Of a stretch of DNA of 64,000 nt, positions 61,054 through 64,000 are shown one piece after another. The stretch lies in assembly GCA_018064245.1 (NCBI GenBank), contig JAGHVO010000030.1, positions 1 through 64,000 of the forward strand, written 5' to 3'. Origin of the DNA: Candidatus Colimorpha pelethequi. GTDB lineage: Bacteria > Bacteroidota > Bacteroidia > Bacteroidales > P3. Made by a program: the position numbers and the translations under genes. The notes beneath the pieces were generated by a model. That model did not search any database. It was not told the DNA's origin and saw only the letters and a program-made list of their open reading frames with translations. Each line of letters opens with the position of its first letter. The stretch's first letter is position 1.

Positions 61054-61677
61054 ATGAATACCGTCATACTTTGCAATGGAGAAACGCCCAATCACGACAT
61101 CGCGCTCAAAGCACTTCGTGAGGCCGACCATATAGTCTGCTGCGACGGAGCCATAGACCATCTCGCGCAATATGGAACGCTTAAAGCCGACATCCATCTT
61201 GTAGGAGACGGCGACTCCTATCATGGTGGACTCAATGAGATTCAATTCCATCCCGACCCCGACCAAGAGACCAACGATTTAACCAAAGCAGTGAAATACT
61301 GTTTATTGAATGGATGGAAAACACTTTCCATTTTAGGAGCCACTGGATTGCGGGAAGACCACACCCTCGGAAACATCAGCCTGCTAGGCCAATACGCACA
61401 AATGGGAGTGGAAGCAACCATGATTACCAATTACGGGACCTTCACCACCCTTACGCACAGCGCATCGCTCAAGAGTTTCGCCCGACAGCAAGTATCCATT
61501 TTTTCACTCACACCCGACACCCCCATATCGGTATCCGGACTTCGGTTTCCCATCGAAAACCGCCCATTGCGTCAATGGTGGGAAGGCACCTTGAACGAAG
61601 CCGAAACAGACACCTTCAAGGTCACTTTTACGCAAGGCACGATACTCATATTTCAAACCCACGACCCCAAGGCATAA
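61054..61677 (+). CDS. Thiamine pyrophosphokinase
   Basis: VILCNGETPNHDIALKALREADHIVCCDGAIDHL...DIHLVGDGDS...QETNDLTKAVKYCL...GATGLREDHTLGNISLL. Confidence 0.9.
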   Translation: MNTVILCNGETPNHDIALKALREADHIVCCDGAIDHLAQYGTLKADIHLVGDGDSYHGGLNEIQFHPDPDQETNDLTKAVKYCLLNGWKTLSILGATGLREDHTLGNISLLGQYAQMGVEATMITNYGTFTTLTHSASLKSFARQQVSIFSLTPDTPISVSGLRFPIENRPLRQWWEGTLNEAETDTFKVTFTQGTILIFQTHDPKA

Positions 61678-61808
61678 GAAAAAGAACTGGATGTCGGACG
61701 TTACTTTTTAATTTCCAAACCCATATAAAATCATCATCCAGTATTTCATTTATTTCGTATCTTTGCATTTTAAATCAAACATTATTTTTAACCTTAAGCA
61801 ATAATATT

Positions 61809-62666
61809 ATGGAATGGAAAGGCAGAAGACAAAGCGATAACGTACAAGACAAACGTGGTTCCACCGCAAAGAAAGCCGTAGCAGGTGGTGGTATTGGAGC
61901 CGTTCTCATTGCTGCCGTAATGATGCTCCTCAACGGAGGCAACCTCGACCTCTCCCAACTCATTAATGCAGCCCAGCAAGGTTCCACACAAACCGTCAAC
62001 TACAAAAGTCCTTACACTCCTGAAAAAGAAGCTGAACTTGTCGAATTTGTAGGCGTAATCCTCGCCGAGACCGAAGATGTTTGGAACGATTATTTCAGAC
62101 AGCAAGGCTCCAATTATGTTGAGCCAGCCCTCGAAATCTTCGCAGGACAGACCCAGTCGGGATGCGGCGCCGCCACTTACCAAAGCGGTCCTTTCTATTG
62201 CTCCGCCGACCAGAAAGTCTATCTCGACCTGGAATTCTTCTACGAACTGGATACAAAGTACGCCAAAGGCGAATTTCCAAGAGCATACGTAATCGCGCAT
62301 GAAATCGGCCACCATGTCCAAAACCTCACGGGTACGCTCGAAAAAGTCCACTCTTACTACGGTACAAAACAATACAACCAAATGTCGGTACGCCTTGAAC
62401 TCCATGCCGACTTCCTCGCCGGCGTTTGGGCCAACAAGTCGAAGAGCAACCTCAAACTCACCGATGCCGACATCCGCGACGCCCTCAACGCCGCTAGCGC
62501 CATTGGCGACGACAAGTTGCAAAAACAGGCACAAGGCTATGCCGTTCCCGACTCCTTCACACACGGCACTTCCGAGCAACGTATGCGCTGGTTCAAGAAA
62601 GGCTACGACACTGGCGACGTAAGTGTAGGAAATGCCCTCTTTACAATGGACTATAGCAAGTTATAA
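61809..62666 (+). CDS. Putative neutral zinc metallopeptidase (YpfJ/KPN_02809 family)
   Basis: MEWKGRRQSDNVQDKRG; AYVIAHEIGHHVQNLTG (HExxH); LELHADFLAGVWA. Confidence 0.9.
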   Translation: MEWKGRRQSDNVQDKRGSTAKKAVAGGGIGAVLIAAVMMLLNGGNLDLSQLINAAQQGSTQTVNYKSPYTPEKEAELVEFVGVILAETEDVWNDYFRQQGSNYVEPALEIFAGQTQSGCGAATYQSGPFYCSADQKVYLDLEFFYELDTKYAKGEFPRAYVIAHEIGHHVQNLTGTLEKVHSYYGTKQYNQMSVRLELHADFLAGVWANKSKSNLKLTDADIRDALNAASAIGDDKLQKQAQGYAVPDSFTHGTSEQRMRWFKKGYDTGDVSVGNALFTMDYSKL

Positions 62667-62739
62667 TCCAAATTTTCAAAGAGGAACAACTCACAAATGA
62701 AAATTGCAAGAAGTGTCTCCAACGCTTCTGTACAAACAA

Positions 62740-62772
62740 AAGTCCGGCATTCTCGTTGAGAATGCCGGACTT
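62740..62772. terminator. Bidirectional terminator between metallopeptidase and purD
   Basis: AAGTCCGGCATTCTC-GTT-GAGAATGCCGGACTT. Confidence 0.85.
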
Positions 62773-62799
62773 GTTTATTATATCAGCATTTTTGAAAAG

Positions 62800-64000
62800 T
62801 TACAAAGCCAACAAATCCTGTCCGATATCTTTACGGCAATACTTTCCGTTCCACTGGATTTTTTCAGCCTCTTGATAGCACTGCAACAATGCCTGGGGTA
62901 GTGTTTCAGCGAGAGAAGTGACGCAAAGCACACGACCGCCGTTTGTCACAACATTGAAATTCTGGTTGCGAGCGGTACCAGCGTGAAAAACAAGGCTACC
63001 CTTTACTGCGTCAAGACCGGTAATAATGTCGCCTTTCTTGTATTTTTCGGGATAACCATGCGCCGTAAGCATCACCGTGGCGGCCGTACGACTGTCGATA
63101 GAAAGGTTTGCCTGATCGAGGGTTTTGTTACATGCGTGCTCAAATAGTTCCACCACATCACTCTTAATGCGCGGGAATACACTCTCCGTTTCAGGATCGC
63201 CCATACGAACATTGTATTCAATGACGTAAGGATCGCCCTTGACATTCATCAAACCAATGAATATAAACCCTTTGTAATCAATTTTATCTTTACGAAGGCC
63301 CTTGACGGTAGGAATAACTATGCGTTGTTCCACCTTTTGCATAAAATCTTTGTCGGCAAACGACACCGGACTTACTGAGCCCATTCCACCCGTGTTAAGG
63401 CCTGTATCATGCTCTCCAACACGCTTGTAATCCTTGGCAGAGGGAAGAATCTTGTAGTGATGTCCATCGGTGAGAACGAAAACCGACAACTCAATTCCTG
63501 AGAGAAACTCCTCAATAACAACTTTTGCAGAAGCATCTCCAAACTTCCCGTCGAGCATCAGTTTCAACTCATCCTGAGCCTGCTCCAACGAATCCAAGAT
63601 AAGAACGCCCTTGCCAGCCGCCAATCCATCGGCCTTGAGCACATAAGGCGCAGGCATAGTCTTCAGGAATTCGAGGCCCTCTTGCAACGTCGCCGAAGTA
63701 AAAGTCTGGTGACGAGCGGTGGGGATATTGTGACGCAACATAAAATCCTTTGCAAAGTCCTTGCTGCCTTCAAGCATAGCACCCGCCTTGCTGGGGCCAA
63801 GCAACATCACGTTGCAGAGATTGGAATCATTGGCAAAAAAGTCAGCTATGCCGGCAACCAAAGGAGCTTCAGGACCAACAACGACCATTTCCACATCCTT
63901 TTCAATTACAAACTGACGAATAGCCTCAAAATCATCTACTTTTACATCCACATTGATGCCATTTTGAAGCGTTCCCGCATTACCGGGTGCAATGTAGAGA
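62800..64000 (-). CDS. purD: Phosphoribosylamine-glycine ligase (5' end beyond window)
   Basis: VVVGPEAPLVAGIADFF...YVLKADGLAAGKGVLIL...NTGGMGSVSPV; frame continues to the window edge (LYIAPGNAGTLQNGIN). Confidence 0.95.
   Translation of the reverse strand, partial: LYIAPGNAGTLQNGINVDVKVDDFEAIRQFVIEKDVEMVVVGPEAPLVAGIADFFANDSNLCNVMLLGPSKAGAMLEGSKDFAKDFMLRHNIPTARHQTFTSATLQEGLEFLKTMPAPYVLKADGLAAGKGVLILDSLEQAQDELKLMLDGKFGDASAKVVIEEFLSGIELSVFVLTDGHHYKILPSAKDYKRVGEHDTGLNTGGMGSVSPVSFADKDFMQKVEQRIVIPTVKGLRKDKIDYKGFIFIGLMNVKGDPYVIEYNVRMGDPETESVFPRIKSDVVELFEHACNKTLDQANLSIDSRTAATVMLTAHGYPEKYKKGDIITGLDAVKGSLVFHAGTARNQNFNVVTNGGRVLCVTSLAETLPQALLQCYQEAEKIQWNGKYCRKDIGQDLLAL

Noticed and set aside
1-64000. 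CRISPR arrays, rRNA operon, prophage structural genes
   Set aside because: Looked for regularly spaced 25-40 nt repeats, rRNA-like sequence and phage proteins; none seen.

Overview
This 64 kb window is a chromosomal segment from a member of the Bacteroidota (probably Bacteroidales). Supporting signs are TAnnTTTG-type promoters, a T9SS C-terminal sorting domain, GldD, DUF4369/DUF4292 lipoproteins and a thiamine TonB receptor/PnuT/TPK operon. Most of it is housekeeping: iorAB, pcm, thiL, secG, fmt, ribH, rpoN, prfA, rimP-nusA-infB, manA, cysS, ackA, tadA, rplM-rpsI, rpsB-tsf, rnhA and purD (partial), with tRNA-His and tRNA-Arg. The main accessory feature is a compact island at about 52.6-57.4 kb. 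It carries a CobB-like sirtuin, a DUF262+DUF1524(HNH) protein and a second DUF262 protein. It sits in the 5' end of a DNA-alkylation-repair (AlkD-like) gene, is bounded by a perfect 67-bp direct repeat, and leaves the target ORF rebuilt on the right and a 34-codon remnant with the native promoter on the left. No integrase is visible. Other items of note are: a sigma-54 ORF fused in frame to a secreted M23/LysM peptidase, where a single T in a TTT run decides fusion versus a 4-nt TTGA overlap; an EF-G paralogue lacking the catalytic His (DVPGF); a PNGase F-like N-glycosidase; a methyltransferase-family ORF that seems to have lost its SAM-binding core; structured rplM and rpsB leaders; a TPP riboswitch; and an octanucleotide tandem repeat just upstream of iorB. 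All calls come from reading the sequence and ORF translations; no searches or folding programs were run.
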